A stretch of DNA of 64,000 nt from Mya arenaria (lineage: Eukaryota > Mollusca > Bivalvia > Myida > Myidae). The DNA lies in assembly GCF_026914265.1 (NCBI RefSeq), contig NC_069133.1:49722182-49786181 (forward strand). The letters are read 5' to 3'. Below, in pieces: positions 22,795 to 36,319 of the stretch. Under the pieces are notes generated by a model that saw only the letters and a list, made by a program, of their open reading frames with translations, did not search any database and was not told the origin of the DNA. The position numbers and the translations under genes are program-made. Position 1 is the stretch's first letter; each line of letters starts with the position of its first letter.

Positions 22795-23848
22795 ATTAAA
22801 TTAATAAATAAACGCACTACCTTGATGGCTGATGTAAGAATATCAGACACGTTATTTTTTTTAAAATACAACGAATTTAGGAAAGTATCACTTTTACAGA
22901 TTGATACTGTTTACATATTTTATTATGTTTGCAAAGGGCAGTTGCCACCCATGACTCTGAATAGCTTTATCCTTCCAAAGATAAAATGCCGAGGTTTGGC
23001 ATACGTCGGATTTTCAATGGTATCTTGGGAGTATATTTCTTCTGTGGCGTTGGGACATAAGTGTTCGATTGGACACTTTAACCAGTTGGCCTTGCGATGT
23101 TAGGCTAACGTTTGGCAAGTTACTGTTTTAAATAAATGTGTAGACCAAAGCGCATTGTGTATGTGCATTCACTGTCAATATAGTTTTTTTGTAGCGTTTA
23201 CTTACTTTGGTTGTGTTTTAATGTTTCTACATGCTAAACTAGACATTTTTTATTTGATAAACACTTTTAAACAACACATGCCATGCTTAAGGCAACACAA
23301 AATACTTCCCAAAATGGTTTGCATGAAGAGCGCATGAAGAGCATATTGGTTTTGAGCGGAGGCCTGTCTGTCCGTAGGTCCATGTACCACCGGCCATTTA
23401 CACCACGTATTTGTACACGCCTTCAAGGATGTTCATGAAAATCGAGCAGAACTGACATTCCATGTGTTTATGATCAAGGGCAAGGCCAGAGTTCATGTTC
23501 AAAGGCTCGAACGATAGATTCCGTGTCCTCTCTGTATCTTCTTAACCCCTTCAATGATATTTTATGACACCGAGGTAAAATATTCAACACATCTAGGTGA
23601 CATGCTTAGCCCTAATTCGAGGTCTGCCTGCTCAATGTTAATGTCAAAGAAAATATCTAACAGAACGTTTAATTCAATTTAACTTAAGTACGTATTTATA
23701 ATTACATAACATTAATCAACTATTGTATTTAAAAAGGTACCTAGCATGGAAATGGCGCTAATTATTTGTACAGACACTGATATCAGACACTTTTGATATA
23801 AGATGTGCTTATTATTATTATTGATGAAACTATATTTTTCAATTCCAT
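22795..23848. other. Intergenic stretch 3' of pseudogene C
   Basis: AT-rich with no supportable gene. The open frames at 22822-23103 and 23155-23337 show no domain and no splice-site context shared with the transporter cluster. Confidence 0.35.
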
Positions 23849-26800
23849 CTAGATATGATCCTCTGATGTACTATTGTCAGTGCAAGTTTGTTCTATTTCA
23901 TCAGTTATTGTTATTCGATCCGTCTCTTTGACAACAAAACAAATGGAGAAAACACCACATACTGCACCCATGAGAATGCAAACTCCTGAAATGAAAAATA
24001 AAACTACGATCAATGAAATGCGTATGACAATTGTTTATAAACAGATAGTATGTACAAGTGCAAACCTAGCTCATTTAACATATGTTTTATGTAGGAAACA
24101 CACTTTTATTCAACAAAGAAAACGAAATGAGAACGGACAAAAATAAACATAAGAATACCTACACCGACCACAGACTGGTCATAAGTTCCACCAGAATCGA
24201 CAAGTATTCCTGAAAAGTTTTATTTCGTAAACAAAGGATAATTGTTTTAATTTGTATGACATGAGAAACATAACAAGGTTGTATCCTTCAGGGTACATTT
24301 TTATGTTTCAAGCTCATGTAACATTATTACACGTATAATTGTTTATGTTATTTCAGAACAAATGCATTCTCATACACCGTACAATTCTGAGTATTTCAAT
24401 GTGTTCAACAACACCTCACATCTTTCAATACATGAGTCTTAACTACCTGCAAAAACGGGTCCTAAGATCGCCCCCACTCCTCCAATCATAAATTCGAGAC
24501 CAATCGCGGTAGCTATGAAGTTGATTCCAATAAACTTCAGTGAGGCAGTCGTCAAGACAACATAACAAGAACCAAAAAACAGTCCCAGAAATATTGTATA
24601 TGTCAAATGAACCGCAAAGTGCTGTGAAATAAATGGATACACTATCGTTGCTATGGAAACTATCGCCATTGACCCAGCATAAAGTATGATTTCATTGCAG
24701 TTTGGAATGTTAGCCACTACACCGGTCAGGAAGCGGCCAAGGGTTGTAAATATTCCTAATAATGAGATTAAATAAGCTGCCTGATTTTCTGAAAATCCTT
24801 TTGTTGTTATGTATTGGGGCAAATGCAAGAATAACAAGTATAATCCAGTACAGTACAGTTTAGAAACATACTAAGGCATAGACAAAATATTCCTTTCTTG
24901 CGAATAACATTAAAGTACGGCATCACTTTTCTTTTGAAGACATTTGCGCTTTTGGATAAACGCTCCGAGTCTCTTTGTCTCAATGTATGGGAATGATTCT
25001 CTAATTTACTTGGAAAGCAGAGCATTCCAAAAGTGACCAGATTAGATTGCATGCCTGCGCAAGAGATAAAAAAACCTTAAAAGCCGTAAAATTCCTTTGC
25101 CATTCACATTAGAGGGGCAAACACACAGAGTCCTGCACCAACGCCAGAAACAGCAATATCAAGGGCAAGGTTACGGCGTTTTCGAAAGATAAAACCAACA
25201 ACAACCATAGCAGCGTTATAACCAAGAGCAGCTCCGATTCCTGAAAAGAAAATTTGGGGATCACGTATCATTCAAAACTATAATCATGACAACAAACTTG
25301 AAACGGGGGGGGGGGGGGGGCAAGACCATTAGCCAATGATTAAATGGTTAAATGGACAAAGAAACCACAACCAAAGGCAAACAATACGAATATACACTGT
25401 AAATACCAACTGCAATAAATCTTCTTATATTTAATGTTTGGGTTTCCGCTAAGAGCAGCAGAAAATAACCTACAATATATATTTTTTTATATTATAATAA
25501 GGTACTTTTTCCAAAGTCAGAGCGACATGAACTAAGCTACATAGATAAAAAAAAATACAATATCGAAAGAGGTTCTAAAATTTATTTGCACTTAAGCATA
25601 CTCAAGGACTGTATCTGTATTATGTTCTGCATATTCAAATTATTTGTATGAGAACAAGAAATCAAATATTAGACAGGGATTATATAAAATATTACTTGAG
25701 TATTCCTTTTGCTATTAACGAAAACAATTTTATCACGCAATATTGCTTAAAATTTGCAGGAGTGGAAATTGTAAAGGATTAATTATACTACCAACGATAA
25801 TGCCACATGTTACAACTGCAGCTTCTACACTTGGAACAAACGCAGTTGCAAAATAACCGCCGCTGCAAAAAAGTCCCGAGCAAATGATTGCCGTCCTGCA
25901 ACTTAACCGGTCAGTCATCGCAGTGGAAAGAAGACCTGCATATAATACATAACGTAGCTTGTACTCGGCAATTTCTTTTAATAACTGTCCAAAAGTTGGC
26001 TTCAAATGTGGTTGTGTTAAATAAACAATAACTATGACAATAAGCAGAGTAAACACTTTTTTTCGGCCAAACGTTAGACTTGCTTATCCAATGAACAGTG
26101 CAGTGTAATTTTCATTCAAAGCCATACTTGAGGATATATTATTTTCTTATCTACAGTCTATGCAGTCAGCAATATACATCTCCAGACAAAAGGGAAAAAT
26201 GAGTCCACATGTTATACCGACATAGACGGTGCAGCTAATACACTATCCGTCTATTAACATTGTGTTAAATGGCATACAGATGGTGCATGCTATCGACCTG
26301 GTTGTTTAATATTACATTGGTTTTGATTTGTGCATGTTGATTTCATTTTCATTCATAATTATATGCAAACAATCTTGAAGTTTTGCTTGATCTTTTATGT
26401 CAATATGTTGTGTGCATTATTACTGTGCGAAATAATTACATTTTGTTTCACATTATCTATTCATAAATCAAGTATGTTGTATTCATACGATACTATCAAA
26501 TACTATGGATTAATCTAAGTTGTTACATATACCTCCAAGTGACATAATGCCAGTGTGTAAGGCGCCAACCCAAGCCATAAGAACGACGCTAGCTTGAAAG
26601 TGTTCTAGTAGGACGCTGTGTATGATGCCCACAGAATACATGGAGCCTCCGATTAGAGCAAAACTGTAGAAACTGGCTACCAACACAACCCATGCCCAAC
26701 CGGTATCGAGATCGCTTAGTTCAGGTTCAATTGCTAAATTCACTGCATCCTTCTTTAATCCAATTTCTTTCATTTTTGAAACCTCTATTTCATGCGGTAA

Positions 26801-26945
26801 AGCCTAAGAAGCTTGTTTTGTTTTACGTTCAATTTCACCTAATCCCAATTCTTCTTTGTGAGAGCAAGGCCCCATTGCAAAAAAAAATTCCTTTCGATTG
26901 CTCATTGCGAAAAGGTTATTCACAGCAGAAACCGTAGTGGTTAAT
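23849..26945 (-). pseudogene. SLC16/MCT-like transporter pseudogene C (five exons recognisable)
   Basis: All five exons of the cluster pattern are present on minus: about 26945-26533, 25935-25792 (144 nt), 25240-24447, 24209-24159 (51 nt) and 23985-23849, with consensus splice borders retained. The protein would be close to gene B (LSDLDTGWAWVVLVASF, MTDRLSCRTAIICSGL, GRFLTGVVANI). It is disabled. The Met-Asn start seen in B, E and F is replaced by Val-Asn. A TAG interrupts the N-terminal region near 26802. Exon 3 has a TGA and a TAA near 25080-25106 and a frame-changing insertion near 24850, making its length 794 nt instead of 789. A shorter product from the ATG at 26773 would still meet the exon-3 stops. 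Probably a recent pseudogene, since splice sites and the C-terminal frame (ends TSEDHI) are still clean. Confidence 0.85.
25301..25321. repeat. Poly-G tract
   Basis: A run of about 17 or more G on plus within intron 2 of pseudogene C. Such runs form quadruplexes and are often mis-sized in assemblies. Confidence 0.85.
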
Positions 26946-27576
26946 TTTATTCATGGATAATTCCGTTATTTATAAATATTTTCAGAACAAAATATCAAAG
27001 CCGTTGATGATTTAAAATTATTTTTCAACGTAGTTCGTTGTCTTATTGTGCAGATATACACATCGACTGACTTCTATATAAAGTGGTAGATCCAATAAGT
27101 ATCATTACATTATTAAATATACGATTTCAGGATACACCTTTGAACTTTATTCAAGACTGATTTATGTCAGTTTGTTACAGTCTGCATAATCTGCCTATAT
27201 TAAACTCGTCTTAATCTAGGTTAAAATGAAACACACCCGGCTCAGATTATCATCGGATACGATGATAGTATAAGTCGTTCATTTGAGCCTCCGCATCCTC
27301 TTTTTGTGGGCTAAAATATTCACTTTGGCTTTAAACCTCGTTAATATATTAGGGTACATTTCTCTCTTTCTACTTTATAGTTCATGTGTAATACGCACGC
27401 TGTATGTATCGGGGTTAAGCCAAAATGAAGCTTTAAGGCGAGGGCAGACTTTAACCATTATAATTCATCACTTACATCAGTTAGAACATATTAATAAGTA
27501 AATTCTTAATGAAAAAGAAGGGCTGAAATAGCGAAGCGATTGGATATAGTATGTTCTATATAGTACTTCGAAAGAG

Positions 27577-27828
27577 TTATTGAACATCTATTGCTATAAA
27601 TCCTCTTGACGACTTAACTGAGAAATTAAGAGGTTCTGTCGTGGGAGTCAAACACTCGTAGCAAGTACCTGATGTACATTCTAATTGTTTGCTTTCAGCT
27701 TGAACGTCTGTTTGAAATGTAAAATATATTTCATGACCTTGAAATAAACTGAATGCCGTTGGAAAGAAATACAATGTACTACCACTACATTTGCAATCGG
27801 CATTCCTACAATTACGTCGATATCGCAA
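27577..27828 (-). CDS. Unidentified cysteine-containing open frame, possible exon
   Basis: Eighty-three residues with eight Cys-rich-region positions (NCRNADCKCSGS near the N-terminus, then LECTSGTCYECLTPTT near residue 52-67) and a hydrophobic/aromatic middle (LYFFPTAFSLFQGHEIYFTF). The composition is less biased than the AT-rich shadows around it and resembles part of a secreted or extracellular domain. No family recognised. A TTGTAG just after the first codons could be a splice acceptor, so this may be an internal or terminal exon rather than a whole gene. No neighbouring exon was found. Confidence 0.25.
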   Translation of the reverse strand: MRYRRNCRNADCKCSGSTLYFFPTAFSLFQGHEIYFTFQTDVQAESKQLECTSGTCYECLTPTTEPLNFSVKSSRGFIAIDVQ

Positions 27829-28088
27829 GAAAATGAAATCAAATCAGGTCTGACACCCTAGACATGCGTTTAGTTTGACTTTTTGTCATAACATTCAAAG
27901 CAATAAAAACGTTCATTGTTGTAATAATAAGTTACTTATTTTAAAAGCGAACATTTTGCTTCCTAGTTTGTATATGGTAAAGTTCCTTGTTTTTAACGGT
28001 GTTAAAAAAACGACACCGATCAGCCATAAGTCCATCGGAGTTTGACAAGTATTCTTATACTATGAAGGATAGAGAAATATGAATTATA

Positions 28089-28376
28089 GTTTGACTGTGG
28101 TATTAGACACAATGTCAAAATTGGCTTCCTGTTGATCCTATATAACTTTGGTATCATTTAAAAGGCATAGCTCATGTCAAATACATGACCAAACATACCG
28201 TTTTGTGTTAAAGGTTTTTAATGTAAACTTTTACCTTTAAGAATACCGTCTTGAGTTTACGGTTTCCAATGTAAAATCTAGCCTGTTGTTTGACCGTTGT
28301 ATTAGATACAATGTTAAAGTTGGATTCCTGTTGATCCTATATGACTTTGGTATCAGTTGAAAGGCATAGCTTGCTG
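28089..28376. repeat. Interleaved direct repeats (X-Y-Y-X)
   Basis: A block of about 85 bp (TTCCTGTTGATCCTATAT, ACTTTGGTATCA, AAAGGCATAGCT) occurs at about 28092-28175 and again at about 28290-28370. Between them two shorter units, ATACCGTTTTGTGTTAAAGG and ATACCGTCTTGAGTTTACGG, sit side by side. Non-coding. Confidence 0.65.
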
Positions 28377-29039
28377 AATACTAAGAAATCATGTCAAAAG
28401 CTTGTAATTTTGTGTTTTATTCCAACTAAAATCAAACGTCAAATACGCTATTTCATAAAATATTGTAAGGCCGAAAATTACAAAGCAAATAGATTGCTAT
28501 TCGACACGGTATGTAAAGCCTTATTAAGTTGCATAATGTATTTTGTCTTATATAAGCGTTTAAGTAACCTAGTTACTCCTATTAATACTCATAGACACCT
28601 TTAGGTATAACCCAGGTCATAGTCATGTAAATTTGTTGATGCCTGGTGACCGATATTAATTTTCGTTTGAATATGTATTTAAGTAGCATTTGAAATATCT
28701 TAATGTGCAGAAAAAAGAAAATACATTTTACGGTCGTTAAAGATTGCAAAATGTGTCAGTTCTCGTCTGTTTCAGTCGAAATAAAGATCACATATATAAA
28801 ATGTCATGCCTTTATGTATTCTATGCTTGTGTTAACCCTTACATATTAATTATCTGTTGGTAGTTTCCTTTGAATCCACACAAAATTAACCTTATTATAA
28901 ATAACCAGCTTATTTGTTGAACGGATACCTTCATTAAATATTAAACAAATGAATGTTTATATGTAAAAAGGTATTAACATTCAAATGATTTGCATTTGAA
29001 GGAATGTTAAAGATTAGACAATATCATTCGTTTATTAAA

Positions 29040-30105
29040 CCAGATCGAAAGACTAAATGAAATTGTTTGTGAAAGCAGATATATAGACTAAAAGATATCA
29101 TTGGTAGTTGAAGGCAGACCAAATGAGAAAGTTTGTATTTTAAGGCAGATCAAAATACTAGATAAGATCATTTGTATCTGAAACTAAACCAAAATAATGA
29201 ATGAAATTATTTGTGATTGAAAGCAGATTAAAAGATTGAATAAGATTATTTGTATTTTAAGGCAGATCCTAAGACTAAAAGAGATTAATTGTATCTTAAA
29301 CGAGATCAAAAGACTGAATAAGCTTATCTGTAATTATAAGGCAAATCTATCGACAAAACGAGATTATTTGAATTTTAAGGAATATCTTACGACTAAATAA
29401 AATTGTTCGTATTTGATGTTAGATCAAAAGACTGAAAAATAGCATTTGTAACTTAAACAAGTTTCAACAACTAAATGAGAGAATTTGTAGGTAAAAGCCG
29501 ATCTAACAACTAAATGAGGTTGTTTAAATCTGAAGACAGATCAAAAGACTAAACGAGATCATTTGTATTTGAAGGCAGATCCAAAAACTAAATGAGATAG
29601 TTTGTATTTAAAGGCAGAAATAACAACTACATCAATGAGACAATTTGTATTTGAATTTAAAGGCAGGTCAAACGACTAAAAGGAAGTAATTTGCATTTAA
29701 AGGCAGATCTAAAGAGTAAATGAGATCTTTGTATTTAAATGCTGATCTAACGACTAAATGAGATTATTTGAATTTAAATGCATATCTAACGACTAAATAA
29801 GATATTTTGTACTTAATGTCAGCTCAATAGACTAAAATATATCATTTGTATCTTAAACCAGATCTAAAGTCTAAATGAGAGAGTTTGTATGTAAAAGCCG
29901 ATCTTACAACTAAATGAAAGTGTTTGTATTTGAAGGCAGATCAAAAGATTAAACGAGATCATTTGTTTTTGAAGGCAAATCAAAAGATTAAACGAGATCA
30001 TTTGTATTTGAAGGCAGATCAAAAGATTAAACGAGATCATTTGTATTTGCAGGCAAATCTAACAAATGAATGAGATAATTTGTAATTGAAGGCAAATCAA
30101 AGAAA
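29040..30105. repeat. Degenerate 40-bp minisatellite (about 26 copies)
   Basis: Units follow the pattern AGGCAGATCAAAAGACTAAA, then (T/C)GAGATCATTTGTATTTGA, with a period near 40 bp and many substitutions. The last four units (about 29930-30060) are the most alike, suggesting recent expansion at the right end. No coding frame. It lies between pseudogene C and gene D. Confidence 0.85.
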
Positions 30106-31760
30106 GACAGAATCAAGGTGTACTTTATTTTTGCATATGCTACAAAAGAGAAAAAATCTAACAATATATGCCTTTTTAATACATGCCACTACCGCCCCAA
30201 CGATCGCTTCTAATTCTTTTATAATAATGTGACGGCCAATCGCGTATGCAGTGCAGTAAATGTCAACAATCTTCGTTGGAACCGTCTGAGATTAAAAAAA
30301 TGTTAAAAAAAATATTAAAAAAACTCATGGAAGAGTCCCATAAAGAAAATATACAACACACATGTAACGTCTATAATTATTTCGAGAACCGAATTGGTCA
30401 ACAATAAGGCACTGTAGAAGTTTGGTAGAATGTGGGGCTGTGTCACATTGACAATTTTTTAAACGCTTAATGGAATCAGGTTTCGCTGACCGTTCAAAGG
30501 CGGTGACGAAGTTAAAGCCCTAAACATAGAACTGCAGACTAAATCTTCCTTCAACATGTTATTGGAAAAAATATAAAGACAGATGAACAAAGTCAAACGG
30601 ACGCTGATACACTTCTCCGAATTATAATGTTTGCAAAATAGTCAAAACAAAACTTAGACATTTTCTTAATTGTTTTGACCAACAACTGATTAATGTCAGT
30701 TTATTAATTGTATGTGAATAACCAAAACAATTAATGAATACTCTACATATACTACACAGTAAAAGTATAAGATGGAATTTAAACAAATGATTTTTTTCGT
30801 AGAGCCTAACAATGTAATTGTTACTTAACGGATATATATTCTTCTTATCTTATAACATATGATATAATACTAACACAAAACATAATTTTCATCGGTTTGG
30901 CAACGCTGCTATTATTATCATTGAAACTCTCAATCGCATGCTTTGCGACAAAATCGATATACCAAACAAAGCAATTTAAATAGCATGCTTGGTTTGTGTG
31001 TGCTTTTTTACGATGTGAGTCACTCGTCACTGTCTGTTTGGCCTAAGTATTGCGCATTTAGATGGTGTTTGTGCTACAGTTTGGCCATTGGCCTTGTCAC
31101 ATTAGCTTCCATTGTATTTTAAAACTGTAATTGTGGTTTGAAGGGAACCAAATGCAAAACATAAACAAAGAATATGTGCTTTATATATTGCGTATTGGTG
31201 AACCAGATAATATCTTAGGCAGAGGATATAATTCACTGGATGCTTTTGTGTCAATATAATAGTTTTGTTAACATGAAGCTTTTGGTTATCTCCTTTGACT
31301 TTTTCCTCAGTTTATTGTTTTTGATTTCATAACATTTTTTTATCTTATATACGTATGCATAAATATTGTACACAAAGTTATACGTTTTAATTTATAATCA
31401 ATGATCTACTTTCACGTTCGATAAAGTTTCACATCTGTTTTGCAATACAGGTAAAAAAGATAGCACCTAAACAAGTGAATTAGTAGCTTTGGGTATGCTG
31501 TTGTTGAATTAACATAAGGGACTAAAAGACTAAAATTAACCTGATAATCTAACATGATAAAAAAGGTACATCATGTTTATACACATGTATTATATTTACA
31601 TTCTTTGTCTCTTATATGTTTAAATAAAATGAAAAGATCATCGCTTTGCACGTCTTACACATAGTTTAATATATATTTCTACTGACAAACATCCTTTCAC
31701 CAAATGATATCACTCCTTTCGCTTCGAAAGTCGGTTTGAAAATAATGATCTCATGAAACA
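30106..31760. other. Intergenic stretch 3' of gene D
   Basis: AT-rich, no gene or strong repeat recognised up to the terminal exon of gene D. Confidence 0.35.
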
Positions 31761-34700
31761 TTATTGTGATAAAACGATCTTCACTGTATCTGTACGTTTT
31801 TCGAACACGGCAGTAAGTATACTGAATGCAGCTCCAGCTAATGCCACAACACCTGAAAAAATGATAGTGGCGATTTAAAGAACTCTGCAGTGTCTGCAAG
31901 ATGCAGTATTGCTCAATGGATCAAATAACCACCTCAAATTTGAAAGACAATATTCATCCATGGCAACATTTTATGACTTAATTAAATACTGTATTTTAGT
32001 GGGGTAAGGGGCGGAGAATTCGAAGGAAATTCACAAGTCTGGCTAATCACTGCGTAAACCGGACAACCATAACATGTTTTCAGTTGAGCTGCCAAATCTG
32101 TATCTTAAAGTAAGCTAATATGAGTTTGCAATCACTTCTGGCTAATGTTCCTTTTAGCAATAATTTTACTTTAATATTTATAGGGAAAACAACAGAAACA
32201 AGCTCAGTAGCCGATCGTTTAAACATCCGACTACGTAAACTAAAGACCACCAGTCTCAGTGTCTGTAGAGAGTGACGCTGGGATTCATTTGATGACATCA
32301 TCCGGTCCTTAAGTACCACATTTAATCGTCAAGAATTGCAGTACAAATAGGAAACAGGCATAGTGTCTTAATTATGTTCCCCGACTGCTGAAAAGCACCT
32401 TTTAATCTAGGCTTTGCTGTCGCTGCCCTTCTTCTTCATTATCATTTTTCATAATGTGTTTTGAATATTTCAGAGACTTATTGACATTGATTTATGCCTA
32501 ACATGTTTTGTTTTAAACACGAGTATTTATGTATTACTGAATTTGCTTTGTATCACATTATTTCTTTGAGTTTGCTATGGCTAAACACTGTTATATTAAG
32601 TCTTATTATTCCTCACAGTTCATCTGCTTTATTTATCCATTGAATTATATTGAAATTACAATAAGATATGTGTACTTAAACTTTAAAGTAAACTAGCCAT
32701 ATAAAGAAGTAACATACTTATAGTTTATATAAGAAGTACAGAAAACACATTATGTATTAGAAGGTCTCGAAATATGACGCCATATATCATCTGAAAACGC
32801 AACCCACTAATAGAGAAACATTTATTGTAACTAAATACGATGTTTTGCCATCTTGGGAGTACGTCCCACAAAGCATAGGATAAATCACTGTTCTTAGTCT
32901 ATCAAGTTTTGTGAAAATAATATTCATAATGACAAAGGCTCACACTATCGAGAATCTATTCGCGTTGCTAGTTATCGAAAAAATGTCAAGGACCTACCTG
33001 CAACAATAAAGCTACTATTGTAGGACCCAGAACTCTCGTAGCAAACGCCTAGTAGAAGAACGCCAAAATTCAAAGTTAAGCCACTTATACATTAATATTA
33101 CAAACCAATTTATAAATTGAGAGTTAATGTTCTAGATAAGTTCAAAGATATGTTGCATTTAGAAATGTGTAAATATATTGAGAATATCTAACAAGGAAAC
33201 CTTATTGATTGCTTAAGTGTCAAATTAATGTTAAGTTAAATCATACTAAAAAACTTGAAAGGTTACAACAAACATAGTTTAAAACGCTTACTTGCAATGG
33301 GTGGTCCTATAATAACGCCAACACCACAAGCAAATGAACTCAAACCATGCGCTGCGGACAGCCTAGACACGTCTGCGAGTTGAAGTGAAATTGGCACCAT
33401 AAGGCAATTCGGTAAGCCAGTTAATAGCCCACAAAATGCAGCAAATACGTACTCAGAGTTGGTAAGGTGGTTGTAAAGAGGAAAGGCAGTAACAAACGCT
33501 CCTAGAAGTCCCAGCGAAATGATGTGCAGTGTTATTAGGTTTATTCTTTGCAAGAACACTAATACAACGCCAAGGATGCGGCCTGCTAGATTCGAGATCG
33601 AAAAAACCATCATAACACCGGCGATATCTTGGTGAGTTTTTGTCTCGGAAATAAAATATGGCAACTGAAGCGTGTTGATTGCCAAAACAAAGTTCCAGCA
33701 GCATGTACTCAGTAGAAAGCACACAAAACTAAACTGTTTGCACGTATCAATTAACGATCGAAACATTCCGACCTTTTGCATATGTGTTTGCGTTGGTAAT
33801 TGTTTCTGGCGTTGAATATACAATTCCATTTTATTTGGCTTACAAAGCATCCCACAAACACAAATGTTTGCAACAATACCGGCCATTATGAGGAGCGTTC
33901 CCCTAAGAGCGTACATATCGAGCAGAGCAATGGCAAAAGGGGATCCCAGGAACATGCTTGCGCCAATAACAACTTGCGAAATTGTCACGAATTTGGCACG
34001 ATGCTTTCCAAAGTTGTAGGAAATAATAACAGGAACAGGAGTTCCACTCAAACAACTTCCAACACCTGAAAACATAGCAATAACACTTTAATCGTAGCTT
34101 TATTTAATATACATAACAGCAATACGAATCTAAAATGGTTGGATTAAAACAATTTCAAGCTATGATAATTATCAGTAAAGCGTTCATTTCAGAATTGCTA
34201 AAACACACTGTAAGCTACGTGGACAGTAGCACAGTATAAGGACAGACAATAACGATGAACCCGTTAATGGACACGAGTAAATGACCGAATGAACAGACAC
34301 TGACTGAGAGAAGTTACATAGCTTATATTGTTATGGCAAATGGTTTTGTCCCTAAAGTGTCCATTGCATTATTTGTACAAAGGGCTAATATAACTATTTA
34401 TATGACAAACTACAGAAACAAGATTAGTAGCCAAACATTTAAACATAAACTTTATAAACAAAGCCTCGTTTTTATCGTTTTTAAATAAACTCGCTTATTG
34501 AATTCGAAACAAAAATATAAAAAGAGCATTATGAGATATTTATATATCAAAAACAAAACACATTTACAAAACTATTGAATAATAATGACAGTTACGCTGG
34601 TATTATAGAGTGTTAACCAATGTTTACATTAACCCCATATTATCTCTTAATACTGTTTGATAAAGTTGCTTATGAAAAAAGGCATGCTCTTAAGTGAGAT

Positions 34701-36319
34701 CGGACATGTTTATGCAATTTTTTTATTAATAGTAACTCTGTTGTGGAGAGAATCCCTCTAGCAGAAAGATAGCATGTACATTTAAGATAGTTGCTTAATA
34801 TAAACAACTTATTGCTTTATTGCGACAGAGTCAGGTTACATTTTGGTTTATTTTTAAATGTACGACATCCAGTAAACAGTTGGTTCGACCATTTAAATTT
34901 TAAATCTTGGGGAGATAAAACTGTATTAATTTGCTCAATTTAACTTTAATCATTGTATTTTTCATATTATAATTGTTTTCCATATCTGCAAATGAAACTT
35001 GTGTGACATTGAATATTTGCCACTTTTCATTTCAGCACGAACGATTTATCACACACTGATTGATATTTATATTTTGAAACTTTATGGTAACGTTTTATCA
35101 CACATATTCTCACATTGCGCTAACAAATGTGTGGCATATTAACTAACAGTAGCCCGATTCGGACCAATGTAGAAATAAGATATAATGTTATTTAAGTCGA
35201 CAAGATGCTACCCGGTATTTATTCATTGCTGCTATAGAATTGCATCTTATTTGGTCTACTCTCTTGTCACTCACCTTTAGTTCGTGATATAGCGTGACAG
35301 TTCTTGACCCTATGTCGCTTAACTGCCCCATTTAAACTTACGTTTCTATGGCCATACGCATATAGGCTTTAGGTCGTAAATTTGTAGTACTACTTCTTCT
35401 AAATAAGCTTAGCGAAATCAGTTAAGCAATTTGCATTTCAACTTTGCACCAATGACGAGGTCAACTTTTACCACCCGCAGTCGGCATTTTAAACGGGTTT
35501 GGTGTCATCTTGCCACGCTATAGTATCTATAGATCATGTAGTACTACAGATTTCTTACCTCCCATTACACCAAGTACAGGTATGAGGCCATTTATGTCCT
35601 TGATAAAAGCGCTGCCTATAAATGAAACACACCACAGGAGTCCTCCACATACCATCGAAGCCCGGCAGGAGAACCGATCAATGAACAATGAACACATAGG
35701 ACCTACAATGGTGAGAAATGTAATTAAGTAGACGTTTACGATGTTTTATTGTTTACCCGCCGTTTATATAACAGTCGTGTCTATGTCATTTTGTACGTTT
35801 GTGCGTATTTTATCTTTAATAGACACTATTAGACATGAGTATTAGACTTACTAGACATAAACTATCAAATTTCTTAGACACTTATAAATAAAAAATACCT
35901 AAAAGCGTGTTGAGTCCATATTGTAGGGATAAGATTGTTGTCATTTTCACAAGCTGGCCATTGAAATTGTCAACAAACGCAAGTAAAAGAACCCCAAACA
36001 TGTACAAACAACATGCCGTTAACATAATTGTTAAACATGCTGCCATGCACGCCAAGCATTTGCTTGACCTACTCTGCTCTTCATTGCATTCTTCTTCTGA
36101 TACGTGCAGTTGGTCGCTTACATGATCAACACCACTTTCTTGGAAAATAGGCAATGTTAAATGATCGTGTTGATTGTTTACGTAATCTTCTTCATAAAAA
36201 TTACTTTCCGCTCCGACTTCCTTACCTCCAGCTAATTTAAAACCAGTGAATGAAAGCCTGTTTTTATCGTTGTGTGCTTTCGCGTCAATACTGGTAGTTA
36301 GTACCTGATGTCTCGCCAT
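31761..36319 (-). CDS. SLC16/MCT-like transporter, gene D (divergent, five exons)
   Basis: Predicted 12-helix MFS carrier of about 493 residues. Coding exons on minus: 36319-35899, 35702-35559 (144 nt), 34065-33292, 33048-32998 (51 nt) and 31852-31761, all GT/AG with phase-1 introns. The first 90 residues are acidic and cytosolic (YEEDYVNN, VSEEECNEEQ). TM1 starts CLACMAACLTIMLTACCLYM, without the usual GWxWVV signature. Exon 2 has SLFIDRFSCRASMVCGGLLW. TM5 has YNFGKHRAKF in place of the basic FKRRRNLALG motif. TM8 keeps Arg in NLAGRILGVV. Exon 4 gives VCYESSGSYNSSFIVAG, aligned with the ILVDSGGTYDQS block of the other paralogues. The C-tail is very short (ends KIVLSQ). Exon structure places it in the cluster; sequence places it on its own branch, perhaps with gene A. 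Confidence 0.85.

Larger units (their letters stand above)
26946..29039. other. Intergenic stretch upstream of pseudogene C
   Basis: Mostly AT-rich. Holds an unidentified cysteine-bearing open frame on minus (27577-27828) and an imperfect duplication at about 28089-28376. Otherwise nothing recognised. Confidence 0.4.

Noticed and set aside
28200-28260. Similarity of ATACCGTTTTGTGTTAAAGG to the 35-bp repeat of gene F
   Set aside because: The match is about 16 bases of AT-rich sequence and the flanks do not follow the 35-bp unit; treated as coincidence.
29040-30105. Possible CRISPR-like repeat array
   Set aside because: The 40-bp units are contiguous and degenerate, with no unique spacers, and the genome is eukaryotic. 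It is a minisatellite.
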